A stretch of 64,000 bases of DNA from Bolinopsis microptera (GCF_026151205.1 NC_087072.1:5444084-5508083), one strand, 5' to 3'; shown: positions 23,334 to 33,198, counted from the first letter of the stretch. Numbers and translations are program-made. Notes: generated by a model from the letters alone, not told the origin.

Positions 23334-24527
23334 ATGTCAACTCATTATGTCAATAAAATATCTGAGAGTCTAAAGGAGAGATTTAATGTACAAGTTGAAG
23401 ATAAAAACTTACGACTAGCACGCATCTTCTGGAACCCTAAGCTTCATAAGAACCCTTACAAGGCGAGGTTCATTGCAGGTGCCCGTTTTTGCGTAACGAA
23501 ACAACTGAACGTCCAAGTTAACTGTTGTCTGAAACTTTTGAGGAAATACTTCAAGAAATACTGCGAGGCAATCTACAACAACAGCGGTATAAACATGTTT
23601 TGGAGCATAGATTCCTCAAGTGAATTCCTTGAAGCTATCAAAAATAGCGATGTTTATAATATACAAGTATATGATTTTACTACTCTTTATACCAGATTAG
23701 ACTTGATTGAAGTAGAGAATATGATTAATGAAGTTGTTGATTTAATATTTTCAGACCGTAATAGATATATTTGTATTTCTAAAAGAGACAGTAATACATG
23801 TTTCTTTTCCAATAAAACCTATGATTCTCATGCCTGCTTTAGTCAAGATGACCTAAAAGAGGCTGTTAAATTTATTATTTATAACACTTATGTCGTCTTC
23901 GGTGGGATTGTATTCATACAAACCAAGGGTATTCCTATGGGTGGAAATTCAAGTTCCCCTATAGCTGATCTCACTGTTGGCAAAAAGGAATTTAATTATA
24001 TGAAACGTTTACTTCAGGAAAAGAAAATGGGATTAGCAAAGATATTATCCAATAATAAACGATATGTTGACGATTTATCTATTATTAACTACCTTTACTT
24101 TCATAAATTGATTAAAGATATTTATCCTAATTCATTGGAGATGGAGCGAGCTGGTTCCAATAATAAAATCATTAACTACCTTGATTTAAATATTAATATT
24201 TCCACAGAAGGACTAGAAATATCAGTGTATAACAAAACTGATGGTTTTAATTTTCATGTTGTATCCCTTACATTTCTTCACAGTAACATCCCAACCGAGG
24301 TTGGCTACAACGTTTTTTCAAGTCAAGTTCTTAGATATGGTAATGTTTGCACTAGATTGGATATCTTTACCTCCCATCTTCACAAGATATTCAAAATTCT
24401 AATTGATAGAGGATATAGCCGTGATAGACTGATTAAAGGTATTAAACGTTGTCTGAGGAAATATAATAACGTTTTCAGGAAGTTCGGTATTCTAGATGAC
24501 CATAACATTATTAAAGAACTCCCCTGA
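23334..24527 (+). CDS. Reverse transcriptase ORF, 397 aa, intact catalytic motifs, N-terminus probably lost
   Basis: RNA-templated DNA polymerase of a mobile element. Motifs in order: FWNPKLHKNPYKARFIAG (about 33-50), VYDFTTLYTRL with the motif A Asp near 114, TKGIPMGGNSSSPIADL (near 199), RYVDDL with the catalytic Asp pair near 246-247, YLDLNINI (motif D/E area) and a thumb-like HSNIPTEVGYNVFSSQVLRY. This type, with PKLHK...RFIAG and GIPMG, is scattered in invertebrate genomes and is nearest to Penelope-like RTs in my judgement. The superfamily is not certain. A stop precedes the ATG at 23307-23309, just after the purine array, so the normal N-terminus is missing. No endonuclease domain follows. 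Confidence 0.85.
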   Translation: MSTHYVNKISESLKERFNVQVEDKNLRLARIFWNPKLHKNPYKARFIAGARFCVTKQLNVQVNCCLKLLRKYFKKYCEAIYNNSGINMFWSIDSSSEFLEAIKNSDVYNIQVYDFTTLYTRLDLIEVENMINEVVDLIFSDRNRYICISKRDSNTCFFSNKTYDSHACFSQDDLKEAVKFIIYNTYVVFGGIVFIQTKGIPMGGNSSSPIADLTVGKKEFNYMKRLLQEKKMGLAKILSNNKRYVDDLSIINYLYFHKLIKDIYPNSLEMERAGSNNKIINYLDLNINISTEGLEISVYNKTDGFNFHVVSLTFLHSNIPTEVGYNVFSSQVLRYGNVCTRLDIFTSHLHKIFKILIDRGYSRDRLIKGIKRCLRKYNNVFRKFGILDDHNIIKELP

Positions 24528-25084
24528 TATCTTTTGATTTTATTGAAACACGGGTACTAACTCTGCTAAACTGAAAAAATTCTGAAACTTAGATGAATAA
24601 CTTGTGTACAACGTGCTAAACCGAAGTTCAGACTGACCAGTGAAAATGGGCGAGCGTACCAAGTGTCATTTTAATTAGATGTTTTAGTCAGTGATTTATT
24701 ATTGAAGCTTGTAATTACAATAACTAATGCTCCTGTAAATACTTTAATTAATTGTTTGTTCCGTTATTCTTTTTCCTTCCTCTTTTTCTTGTCATCCCCT
24801 TTAGTTTTAAGATTCTTGCTATAAATGGCTACAGCTAACACTATTAAAGCTAAGTACCAAACAACAAGTGGGAGGTGGATCGTTAAATCGATTTAACACC
24901 GCAATTCCAGTCGCAAGCCTGGGACCACTACTAGCATTGTCACAACATCTACAAAGCTGCCATATAGCCTGACTGACAATTTTCTCAACTGACTGACAAT
25001 GTTTCTTCTTTCCCCATTTAGAATACAAAGATTAGTACATTTTAGCTTATGATTAATATTATATTTTTACCTATAGTTTACCTA
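24528..25084. other. 3' part of the RT unit, no ORF assigned
   Basis: AT-rich sequence between the RT stop codon and the right purine array. No GIY-YIG or other endonuclease motif is visible in any frame; a 69-codon minus ORF has no recognisable features. Confidence 0.5.
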
Positions 25085-25720
25085 GATTAGAAGGAGGAGG
25101 ACTGAAGAGAACTGGGGAGGAGGAGGACTGAATAGGAGGACGAGGAGGGGGACTGGGGGAGGACTGACTACTGAGGAGGAGGAGGACAGAGGAGGACTGG
25201 GGAGGAGGAGAACTAAGGAGAAGGATGAGGAAGAGGACTGAGGAGGAGGACTGCGGACTGAGGAGGAAGAGGAGGAGGATGAAGAGGAGGAGGACTGAGG
25301 AGGAGGACTGAGGAGGACTGAGGAGGGGAGGAGGAATAGGAGGACTGAGGAGGATGAGGAGGAGGACTGAGGAGGACTGAGGAGGATGCCTGAAGAGGAT
25401 GACTGAGGAGGAGGACTGAGAGGGAGGACGAGGACGAGGACGAGGAAGACTGAGGAGAAGGAGGAGGATCAGGAGAAGGACTGAGGAAGAGAAGGAGGAA
25501 GATGAGGAGGAGGACCCAGGAGGAGGAGGACCCAGGAGGAGGAGGACCCAGGAGGAGGACCCAGGAGGAAAACCCAGGAGGAGAACCCAAGAGGAGGATT
25601 CAAGAGGAGGAGGAAGACTGAGGAGGATGACTGAGGAGGAAGAGGAGGAGGAGGAGAAAGAGGAGGAGGAAGAGGAGGAGGAAGAGGAGGAGGGGGAGGA
25701 AGAGGAAGAGGAGGAAGCAT
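25085..25720 (+). repeat. GGA-rich polypurine array, right
   Basis: About 635 bp of the same unit types as the left array (GACTGAGGAGGA, CCAGGAGGA), ending in a purer GAGGAGGAAGAG stretch. The plus strand is purine-rich in both arrays, so they are in direct, not inverted, orientation. Confidence 0.93.
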
Positions 25721-25875
25721 CTAAATGTTATTTCCATTTTTGTTATTTTTTGTCCGTTTTTGTCCGTTATTGTCCGTTTTTGTCCGCTTTATTTTTTGTC
25801 CGTTTTGAAAATATAGGTACCAAACGGACAAAAACGGACAAAAAACATGATCCCCCCCCCCCCCCCCCCCCCCCA

Positions 25876-26105
25876 ATACTGCACTTTATCTTTGAAACAA
25901 TATTCATACCCGATCTGCTGATATTGAAAATATCTGGGCCAAATATAACCACTGAATATTATGAAGGTTTCTATTAGATCCCCACGAATTCTTCTTTCAG
26001 CTAATGTAGTTAAATTCAGAATTTCCAACCTGCTGCTATATGGCAGTGTGCCAATACCCTCAATTAACCGGGTGACCCGGCGTTGGACAACTTTCAACCA
26101 AAATT
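25876..26105 (-). pseudogene. LINE RT C-terminal fragment, 5' half of a split copy
   Basis: The minus-strand frame reads LKVVQRRVTRLIEGIGTLPY, then SSRLEILNLTTLAERRIRGD, then LIETFIIFSGYI. This is the highly typical thumb/C-terminal signature of CR1/Jockey-type LINE RTs (VQRRATRLI...LPYxxRLxxLxLxTLxxRRxRGDLI). It stops at the poly-C tip of the RT unit and resumes at 22373. The upstream end near 26105 is a 5' truncation. Confidence 0.85.
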
Positions 26106-26987
26106 AGTCGAAATCTCTATAATTTTATCTATATCTCAAAACAAATATCAAGTTCTACCCGGAATATCCAAGCTGTGTAGGTGTAGTATAAAGGATAATG
26201 TAAAATAAAGGACAAAAATCATAAGATTCACATGATGAAATAAGCTTAAAAGGGATGAACCCAACATGAGCAACCGTAAGAGCTTCCCCTGACACCTCAA
26301 GGCTGCCATTCGTTCAAATGATCTTTAGGTCTGAATACTTGTATAGATTCCGGAGATCGTACCCTATAGCCTTTGTTAATATTAAATGCTGTTCACAAAC
26401 TATTTTGTGTTATTAACAATGATCTCTTGCCTTTTTAAGATTGTATGTAATGGATTCCTTAAACTTTTTAACGAGCTAGTGGACAAATTTCTGATCTCCT
26501 ATTCTTTAGAGGAACAGCCATACCAGTGGCATAATGTTGCAAGTTTTCACTCAGATCACAACAACTGTATTCCTTTTTATATTACTGTATCAGCACCAAC
26601 ATTGGTTTGGGAACAGACATCGAAGCAATAATATTTTATATTGCAACTTAGTGAAACGCTTATCGATATAATCTACACTCAGTGCGAGCTGTGCATAGAG
26701 AACTCCTTTGAGTAGATCAATTTTCGCCATGTGCGATGACACAGTTTAATGCATATTTTCACATACAAAATAGTTCATTATTATTGATATGACTCATTGT
26801 AGCAAAATTTAATTTCGTAGGGCCTCACCTTGATAAAGCTCAAAATTGAAAATATCTATTTTGCCCCTGCAAATAACACATTACCATCATTCTCATCATT
26901 TTACTTTACATTACGCATCAACATTTTTGCTCTCTAATCTTTTCACAAGTGCACTGACTTGCTGATAAGAAATTGCTTGATTTTATC
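26106..26987. other. Upstream region of the AlkB-SGNH ORF, no gene seen
   Basis: AT-rich with no recognised domain or repeat. If the ORF is expressed, its promoter and 5' UTR lie here. An 81-codon ORF at 26386-26631 has no recognisable features. Confidence 0.4.
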
Positions 26988-28787
26988 ATGTCCGGCCATC
27001 TTAACAAGTCGACCTCTGCTGCTAACAAGACACCTGCTGCTAAGAAGACTCCTGCTAGGAAGAACAGTATCACTAAACCCGCTGCCTCCGGGTCACCCTC
27101 AGACACGGAGGCACCCTCCCTCGGTATGTTGGGCTTTGGTGTGCCATCAATTTACACGTTCTGCGCTAAGACATGTTTAAACGTTTTACCTACCCTCTCC
27201 ACAGAAGATATTGACTTTGAATACAACAGGCTCCGCTTAATTGACTCTACATTTACTGGCAAAGCCACTAAGCGCAAGCCTGACACCAAACAAGCCGCCA
27301 TCAAACAATATCTTACACGTCAAATAGTCGTTGATTTAGATCAATCTATGAATAGTCTAACTGCGGCTGCTAACTTTCTTTCATGTACTGTTAATGGGGA
27401 GTGCGAGAAGGCGGTGAAAAATCTAACTGAACGTGCTCTCACTGCGATAGAAGAAGTCTCTGATGAAACGAAGAAACAGACCACCCTCATCACACAGCAG
27501 ACTGCAACTCTCATCTCTGAAGCCCCCTCGCAGAACCTCGACACCTCCAGAGAAGTTACAAGTATGCCTCATTCGCCGGTAAGACTTTTAGAGTGCGATC
27601 TTTCCGAGTTAACTTTTGGTGAAGTTTCAAGTGAGCTAAACTTTGACATGCACCACCCTGGAGGCCGTATTACAACTTATTATGGCTCCGTCCCCTACAC
27701 GTACGGCAGAACCTCACATCCTGTCTCTGTTGAGCCACTTCCACCCACTCTGAAACGTGTGTACGAGCAACTGCAAAAACTGGACGCTGACATAACCCCA
27801 GAGAACTACACTTGCCTTTGCACATTATACAAGGACGGATCGGTCGGCATACCAATGCATAATGACAGCGAACCTAGCATAATGGATGATAGTCAAATTT
27901 ATACAGTGTCCATTGGAGCAACTAGAAACCTTAGGATATCAAGTACAGTAGGCCCCTTTGTCGAGCATAAAATTCCACTTGTGCACGGTTCACTTTACGT
28001 CATGTCACGAGCAGATCAGGACAACTGGCGCCACGGCATTGACCGCGATATCTCGGTAAGGTTTCCACGCATTTCACTAACTTTCCGCAAACTGAAACAA
28101 CAAGAGTCATGCACTGAGCCTGCACCTCCAGCTCTTCATCGGATACCACCTGTTGCCCCTCCAGCTCAGAACTCCTCCTCTCAGTCTCGTCACTCCAGGG
28201 TCCTATTCATACATGACTCTATTCATCGTGAAACACCTGAATGGTTGTTCGATCAGATACCCGGCCACCGCTGTCAGAAGCGTTTGAACTACCAGCTCAT
28301 AGACTCTTTGGACCATGACCTCAAACATGCCAAAACTGTGATCATCTCATGTGGCATTAACGATCTTTCACGGTATGGAAAATCTGCCAAGAGTCTGGCT
28401 GATAACTTTTGTCCCCGCCTTGTCGAAAGCTGTAAGAGCAACAAAAGCACACAGTTTGTTTTTTGTGCTTTGTCTTTAACTAGAATTGGTTGGTTGAACA
28501 GAGAAATTGATGATTTCAATCTATGTATGGTGAATCTCGCCAGGGTGATTCCCAATCTGACATTTTATGATGCCCATGCCGTTATCAAGCGTGTTCATTC
28601 ATACTACGTATGGGACCGCAATGATAAGCATGGCATCCATTTACATCACGATGTCAGAAGGGCTGTTGCAAATAAACTTGTCAACTGCATTGGCAAGTTA
28701 TGTGGATCAGAACTGCCACGCCACAGGAACTGTGCGTGGCTCTACCACCATGAGCCTAACAGTCCCTTCAGATATCACCGAAGTTGA
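26988..28787 (+). CDS. AlkB-type 2OG-Fe(II) oxygenase fused to an SGNH esterase, single exon, 599 aa
   Basis: The first ATG, at 26988, gives MSGHLNKSTSAANKTPAAKK. Residues 1-40 are basic and Ala/Ser/Pro-rich; 90-200 are helical and perhaps coiled coil. The AlkB fold covers about 205-370. It has NYTCLCTLYKDGSVGIPMHN with the iron ligands His291 and Asp293, NWRHGI (His349), and RISLTFR with the paired Arg361/Arg367 that bind 2-oxoglutarate. A Pro/Ser linker leads to an SGNH hydrolase (about 404-575) with IHDS (Ser411), CGIND (Asn458) and DKHGIHL (His551). The usual Asp three residues before the catalytic His is His548; Asp546 is close by. SGNH domains are known in ORF1 proteins of CR1-like LINEs, so this may be a retroelement accessory ORF. 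No RT of its own is seen. The uninterrupted frame argues for youth or selection. Confidence 0.85.
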   Translation: MSGHLNKSTSAANKTPAAKKTPARKNSITKPAASGSPSDTEAPSLGMLGFGVPSIYTFCAKTCLNVLPTLSTEDIDFEYNRLRLIDSTFTGKATKRKPDTKQAAIKQYLTRQIVVDLDQSMNSLTAAANFLSCTVNGECEKAVKNLTERALTAIEEVSDETKKQTTLITQQTATLISEAPSQNLDTSREVTSMPHSPVRLLECDLSELTFGEVSSELNFDMHHPGGRITTYYGSVPYTYGRTSHPVSVEPLPPTLKRVYEQLQKLDADITPENYTCLCTLYKDGSVGIPMHNDSEPSIMDDSQIYTVSIGATRNLRISSTVGPFVEHKIPLVHGSLYVMSRADQDNWRHGIDRDISVRFPRISLTFRKLKQQESCTEPAPPALHRIPPVAPPAQNSSSQSRHSRVLFIHDSIHRETPEWLFDQIPGHRCQKRLNYQLIDSLDHDLKHAKTVIISCGINDLSRYGKSAKSLADNFCPRLVESCKSNKSTQFVFCALSLTRIGWLNREIDDFNLCMVNLARVIPNLTFYDAHAVIKRVHSYYVWDRNDKHGIHLHHDVRRAVANKLVNCIGKLCGSELPRHRNCAWLYHHEPNSPFRYHRS

Positions 28788-29570
28788 GCACTAATCCATG
28801 AATGAATTAATTATATAAAAATCAACCTATTCTGTCAAGCCCTTAAATTAAGCATGTCATCAAGTTTTTTCATATCTTCTTTTTCAGTACATCCTCACTC
28901 CTCATCCAAATTCACCAGTTGATTGCTACCACGATCGATCTTTGATGAAATGATCTGATTGGTCGAAAATGCTTATCTTCTTAAGCTTATCAGATGAACT
29001 GATGAACATTCTTTAACAATCAAGCATTTTTTGTCTCTTATCATCCCACCATACATTTCCTAAAAACATTTTCACATTACCAAACAAAACGTGCACATTT
29101 TATTTAATAATTCTAGAGACTTCTTTGGTAAATCAACATCAAGCAAGTTTCCTCAGTCAAAGTTCAGTGCAACAGTATTTTCGAAAACTTCACAAACAAC
29201 TAAATAGCAAAAATCACCACACAAAACTACACAACGACACAATTTCACACAACAATATACAAATCACAACGATATAATATACACTCTAGGTAAAGTCATA
29301 TTATCATACTGATAAGCCCGAGAATCGAGATAAGGGCACTATATTTTAGCATCTGATTTAGCGAATATTTTAAACAAATAAGTATTAACCGATTTTACTT
29401 AACAATTTAGATCACGTTGATAAGACTCAAATCACGATTCTGTAGCATACAGGACCTCCGGTTCTCGTGAAAGAATCTGATTTGTACTAGTATAGACATA
29501 TTTTACGTTATTTATAAATTTATACATTTTTTATTCTCTAATTCCTCCACAAGCATAAGAGTTAATTTAA
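28788..29570. other. Spacer between the AlkB-SGNH ORF and the PHD-like ORF
   Basis: AT-rich, with ACACAACAATA-like simple stretches near 29200-29280. No coding region or repeat family is recognised. Confidence 0.4.
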
Positions 29571-29980
29571 ATGGCAGCGAATGGAAATGTTACTGATACT
29601 TCTGGTCATAAAATCAAAATAAAATGTGGTAGCTGTAGCGGCTGGTGTTATTCTTCCAAAAACATCCGCAGCTGCTCATGGTGTCAAAACAACGTCCACG
29701 TCAAATGTTTTAAGGAAAATTTAGGTTGTACAAGCTGTTGTGAAAGTCTTATTCCTGGATTATACGCGACTTATTATGAAATTTACGATGACTACAATAA
29801 GCTTAACGTTTAATTTTCAATTGTGTTTAATCATGACTTTTTGCAAAAAATTGTGCTGGGTTTAATTTTTTGAGATTTTAAATTTTCAATGAAGTATGCT
29901 CGGGAAGGCCCAGTAGAGCATTGCTCTACAAGAAAATTGAATTTCAATAAAAGTTAAAGTAAATAAATATAACTTGTCAG
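29571..29980 (+). mobile_element. PHD-like Cys-rich ORF plus LINE-like 3' tail (internally deleted LINE?)
   Basis: The 80-codon ORF 29571-29813 (MAANGNVTDTSGHKIKIKCG...) has Cys/His spacing of a PHD-type finger: CGSCSGWC, CSWCQNNVHVKC and CTSC, then IPGLYATYYEIYDD. Fingers of this kind open the ORFs of many CR1-like LINEs. Soon after the stop come a hairpin GTAGAGCATTGCTCTAC (29921-29937) and TTCAATAAAAGTTAAAGTAAATAAATA, resembling a LINE 3' end. No endonuclease or RT lies between. I infer a LINE 5' ORF joined to its own 3' end by deletion; a small host gene is the alternative. Confidence 0.55.
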
Positions 29981-30184
29981 TCCACAAAATTGTTTTTGGA
30001 TATTCCGCAGGCCTTGCATTATCTAGCTTGTTGGCTTACTCAAGAAAACAACAAATTTTCAAGAAAACAACAAATTTATATTAAATCAATTATAGCAACA
30101 ATTTGAAAAACTTTAAAGGGTGATACTCGTAAAATATCTGTTCCATATATTGGACCGTCGACGAGTCCAACTCGGCGCGCGTCC

Positions 30185-30735
30185 TGGTAGGTTAGATTAG
30201 ATTAGATTAGATTAAGAATAATGACATAAACATCATCACTAGTTTTAAACATTCTTTCTGATTTCCTCATTATCAGAACTGTGAACATTTCACAGCCTTC
30301 ATCATTAAAAAACAAACAAATTCTATAACTAACATAATTGTCATAATTTGTTTACATATAAAAAAGTTTAAAAAGTTAAAAACAGTTAATTTAAAAAATA
30401 AATAAATAAAAACAAATTCATGAGATATTTATTCCCTTTCTCTTGGCAACACACGGATTTTTATATAAATATTGGACTTGTTGCTTCTTCTTTTCGATAT
30501 AATTTACACCCTCTATTTTTGCTAAAACTATATTTGACACTTCCCAAAAGTTGCCTGTGTCTACTAAATTATTAGTCTTTTTAAATTCTTCTAGATTAAT
30601 TTTAAAATCAATAACAGACACGGAATTTCTAACAAAAGATGGCAATTTATTCCAAAAGCTGATAAAACGCTCTGATAAAAATTATTAGTTGTAAACTTTA
30701 AAGCTCCTACGATTGCGTCACCACTGGTGAGCATC
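30185..30735 (-). pseudogene. LINE 3' fragment with RT C-terminus and (TAATC)n tail
   Basis: The minus strand reads DAIVGALKFTTNNF, then after a frame change SERFISFWNKLPSFVRNSVS and VIDFKINLEEFKK, the RT C-terminus pattern of non-LTR elements. The reading ends at 30418, a 200-bp AT-rich 3' UTR follows, and four to five TAATC repeats (30188-30213 as GATTA on the plus strand) end it like a LINE tail. It is a different copy from the split LINE. Confidence 0.72.
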
Positions 30736-31487
30736 AGAAAAGATGGTTAAAAACGTACATTTAAGAATACAATCCGATCCTTTAATCATGAACATACTCA
30801 GTTCGTGTTACATGATCTAAAACGTGTCAAACAGTATTATATATACAATAAATTAAATCAAGTGATGCAATTGGCAGAGCGCAATCGTAAATCCTGAGCA
30901 ATAGATATCATCTATCCCACTGGTGAGCAAGCATTTGTTTGTTATTTAGTTGTGTTGAAAGGGAACATTACTTGATTAATTCATCCATTCGGATTTTAAT
31001 AACGATGAGCTATGATATACCGTTCATCTTAGATTATTGGATCAATCTTATTATATGATTAGATTTTATAAACGAACTTGGCACACAAAAGATTATAATG
31101 CGGAGGTTGGCTGGCTCTTCTATAATAAATACGACACTTCAATTTACAGAATGCTTGCTAGAGATAAAACAAAATATTATCAGACTATACATGCAGCATG
31201 AGTAACTGGTGGATAAGCCTTCGGTAAAAACGGATCCGGAAAAGTCAATGCGGCACTCGGGTCCTTGGTATTGTCGTCGGTATATTGTCCATTATCTACG
31301 TTCTGCTTTCGTAGTTTAAACAATAGTGAGTTCTAAATATACAGCTTTAAACCGATTAAGTATGAATGAATGAAATACCTGACAATCCGCACTCTTATAA
31401 TCCAAAAGCATGAGTAACTCGTAGTGATGTATGATCTCTAGAAACTTTAAATTAAATTTGGCGCTCACAGGTCCTCATGAATATGTC
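30736..31487. other. AT-rich spacer, nothing recognised
   Basis: No ORF, RNA gene or clear repeat was identified between the LINE fragment and the right inverted arm. Confidence 0.4.
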
Positions 31488-32930
31488 AGTTAAACAAAAA
31501 TTCAGTTAAACAAATATTCAATTTTATGCCATTTATTACAGAGTAAACAAGTTTACAATAAATCAATTTGATATTTAAAGGAATCCTAATTCAATGTGTA
31601 GTATGGTTGTCACTCTTTAAATAGATTAGATATAGGTTGACGGGGCAAAGGAGTGTTCGTGCTGTTCGCTATTGCTCACACCAAACGGCAACCTAGTAAA
31701 ATTTTTGTATGGACACCGGTCTCCATCACGATACAAAATTAGGATTGAAGAATTTATTGTATAACTTTTAGTGCAGTGGAGGAAGCGGTGTGGTGCATTA
31801 ATAGAGTGACAGCCTACTGATTTAGAGTTGTTTTTACGTGAGCATAATGGGTATATTTTTGGACCTAAAGGCTAAACTATGGCAACTTTAAAATTGGTTC
31901 TTTTAATCATTTATTAAATATCACCTAAAAAATATATAAATCTGGAATCTGTTCACACTGTGAACCAGTCCTATATAAAAAAAACCTCTTAAATCAAATA
32001 TTTAAAACGTCTCAATAATGGAAATAGTCATACAATTAAGAAATTTACCAAATTCTTGATATCTACCTTAAGATAAAAATACCTACCTAAGTCAATGTCT
32101 ACCTGTAATACACTAAATATTAGGTTAAATACATAGGTGGTGGAGTCAGCACACATTTACCAAAATCAAAAATTTTTTAATAGGAGGAACCTGTGGGGCG
32201 AGAAGTGAGAACACTGGATTACATTTGTTGAAGGGGATTGTTTTCAAATGACAGCTGCATTATGTCATAATCGCTTGAAGTCCATGCTGAATCATTATAA
32301 GCATGTTGCAGCTTTAGAAGTGCCTTTTTGTGATCGCCGCATAAGGTTCTGTAAATGAGCAGGGCACCTTCAAGCTTAAATTATTCACATTACTGAGGCA
32401 GTCAACCAACACGCGGCTTTATTTTTATGATATGATATGTTTTGATTGTTATTAATAAATACCAAAATTTAAATTTGTTTTCCTAAAAAATTTATTTTCC
32501 TCTATTACCATGGCATATACTACGGGTATGGTGACTTGGGCTATTGAGTTGTTAGGTAGATTGAGATTAGTAAACATGCACTTGCATTGATTTTAAATGA
32601 TTTTTATTTTTGGAATGTTTCGAATGAAGTTTTAGGGAAAATTGAAGGACCCAGTTATTTGAGCAATAAGGAGACACATGATGAATATCTTTGGTTTCAT
32701 CCTTTTGTGGCAAAGAAGCGTTTTATAAATCTTTATTCCACTGGGAAGTTTTAATTAATTATTTATATATAATGCATTAGATTTTATTAATTAATAAAAT
32801 TGAATTTAATAAATTATTAATGTTGATGGAAGAATATATCTATTTAAATTATTTTTCTATTTAGTGCAATGATATTTTGTAGACACTTGTGATGATGTAA
32901 TGTCATAATCTTTACTTACTTACTTACTTA
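31488..32930 (-). repeat. Right copy of the dispersed repeat, inverted relative to 21308-21897
   Basis: Two parts match the left copy in reverse complement. 31488-31850 carries ATTTTATGCCATTTATT, AAATCAATTTGATATT, GTTGTCACTCTTT and CCTAGTAAAATTTTTGTATG. 32790-32930 carries TTAATGTTGATGGAAGAATA, ATGATATTTTGTAGACA, GTGATGATG and TTACTTACTTACTTA. About 0.95 kb between the parts has no partner on the left, so it was inserted here or lost there. Confidence 0.7.
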
Positions 32931-33198
32931 TTGTATATTTTATAAAAACTAGAAATTAGGCTTCACGTTAAAATGAAGAAGCAGGTTGATCTTGGAGAGA
33001 GCATACCGTAAAGTTTACGCACCCACCAGGGCTACCTACCTACCCTTACTGGGCCGCGCTCAGCCTGTCATTCCGCCGAATCTCTATGTTTATGAACATA
33101 ATAGCCTGAGGTCCCCAGGTAAACCTACCCCAGTTGTTCTTTTTGGTTTATCAGCTTTTATTGTTATATTTATGGACCCCAAGTCACCACACTAAAAA

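Larger units (their letters stand above)
22374..25874 (+). mobile_element. Poly-G-capped RT unit with hairpin terminal repeats and purine arrays
   Basis: The left tip is 11 G followed by ATCATGTTATTTTTTGTCCG. The right tip is the inverse (CGGACAAAAAACATGATC and 23 C). Next to each tip is a palindromic segment built of TTTTTGTCCG units around AAAATATAGGTACC (about 22390-22472 and 25740-25848). It is present both as a direct repeat and, being a foldback, as an inverted repeat. Then come GGA-rich arrays on each side and one RT ORF (23334-24527). A LINE fragment is interrupted exactly here, which marks the unit as an insertion. AATAT / AATAC flank the tips, a possible short target duplication. 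Direct terminal repeats are known in Penelope-like elements, but no GIY-YIG domain was seen. Confidence 0.72.

Noticed and set aside
25627-25977. ORF with a long poly-Glu run and its antisense Pro/Ser-rich partners (25213-25720)
   Set aside because: They are readings of the GGA purine array and the poly-C tip; every frame of such a repeat stays open by composition.
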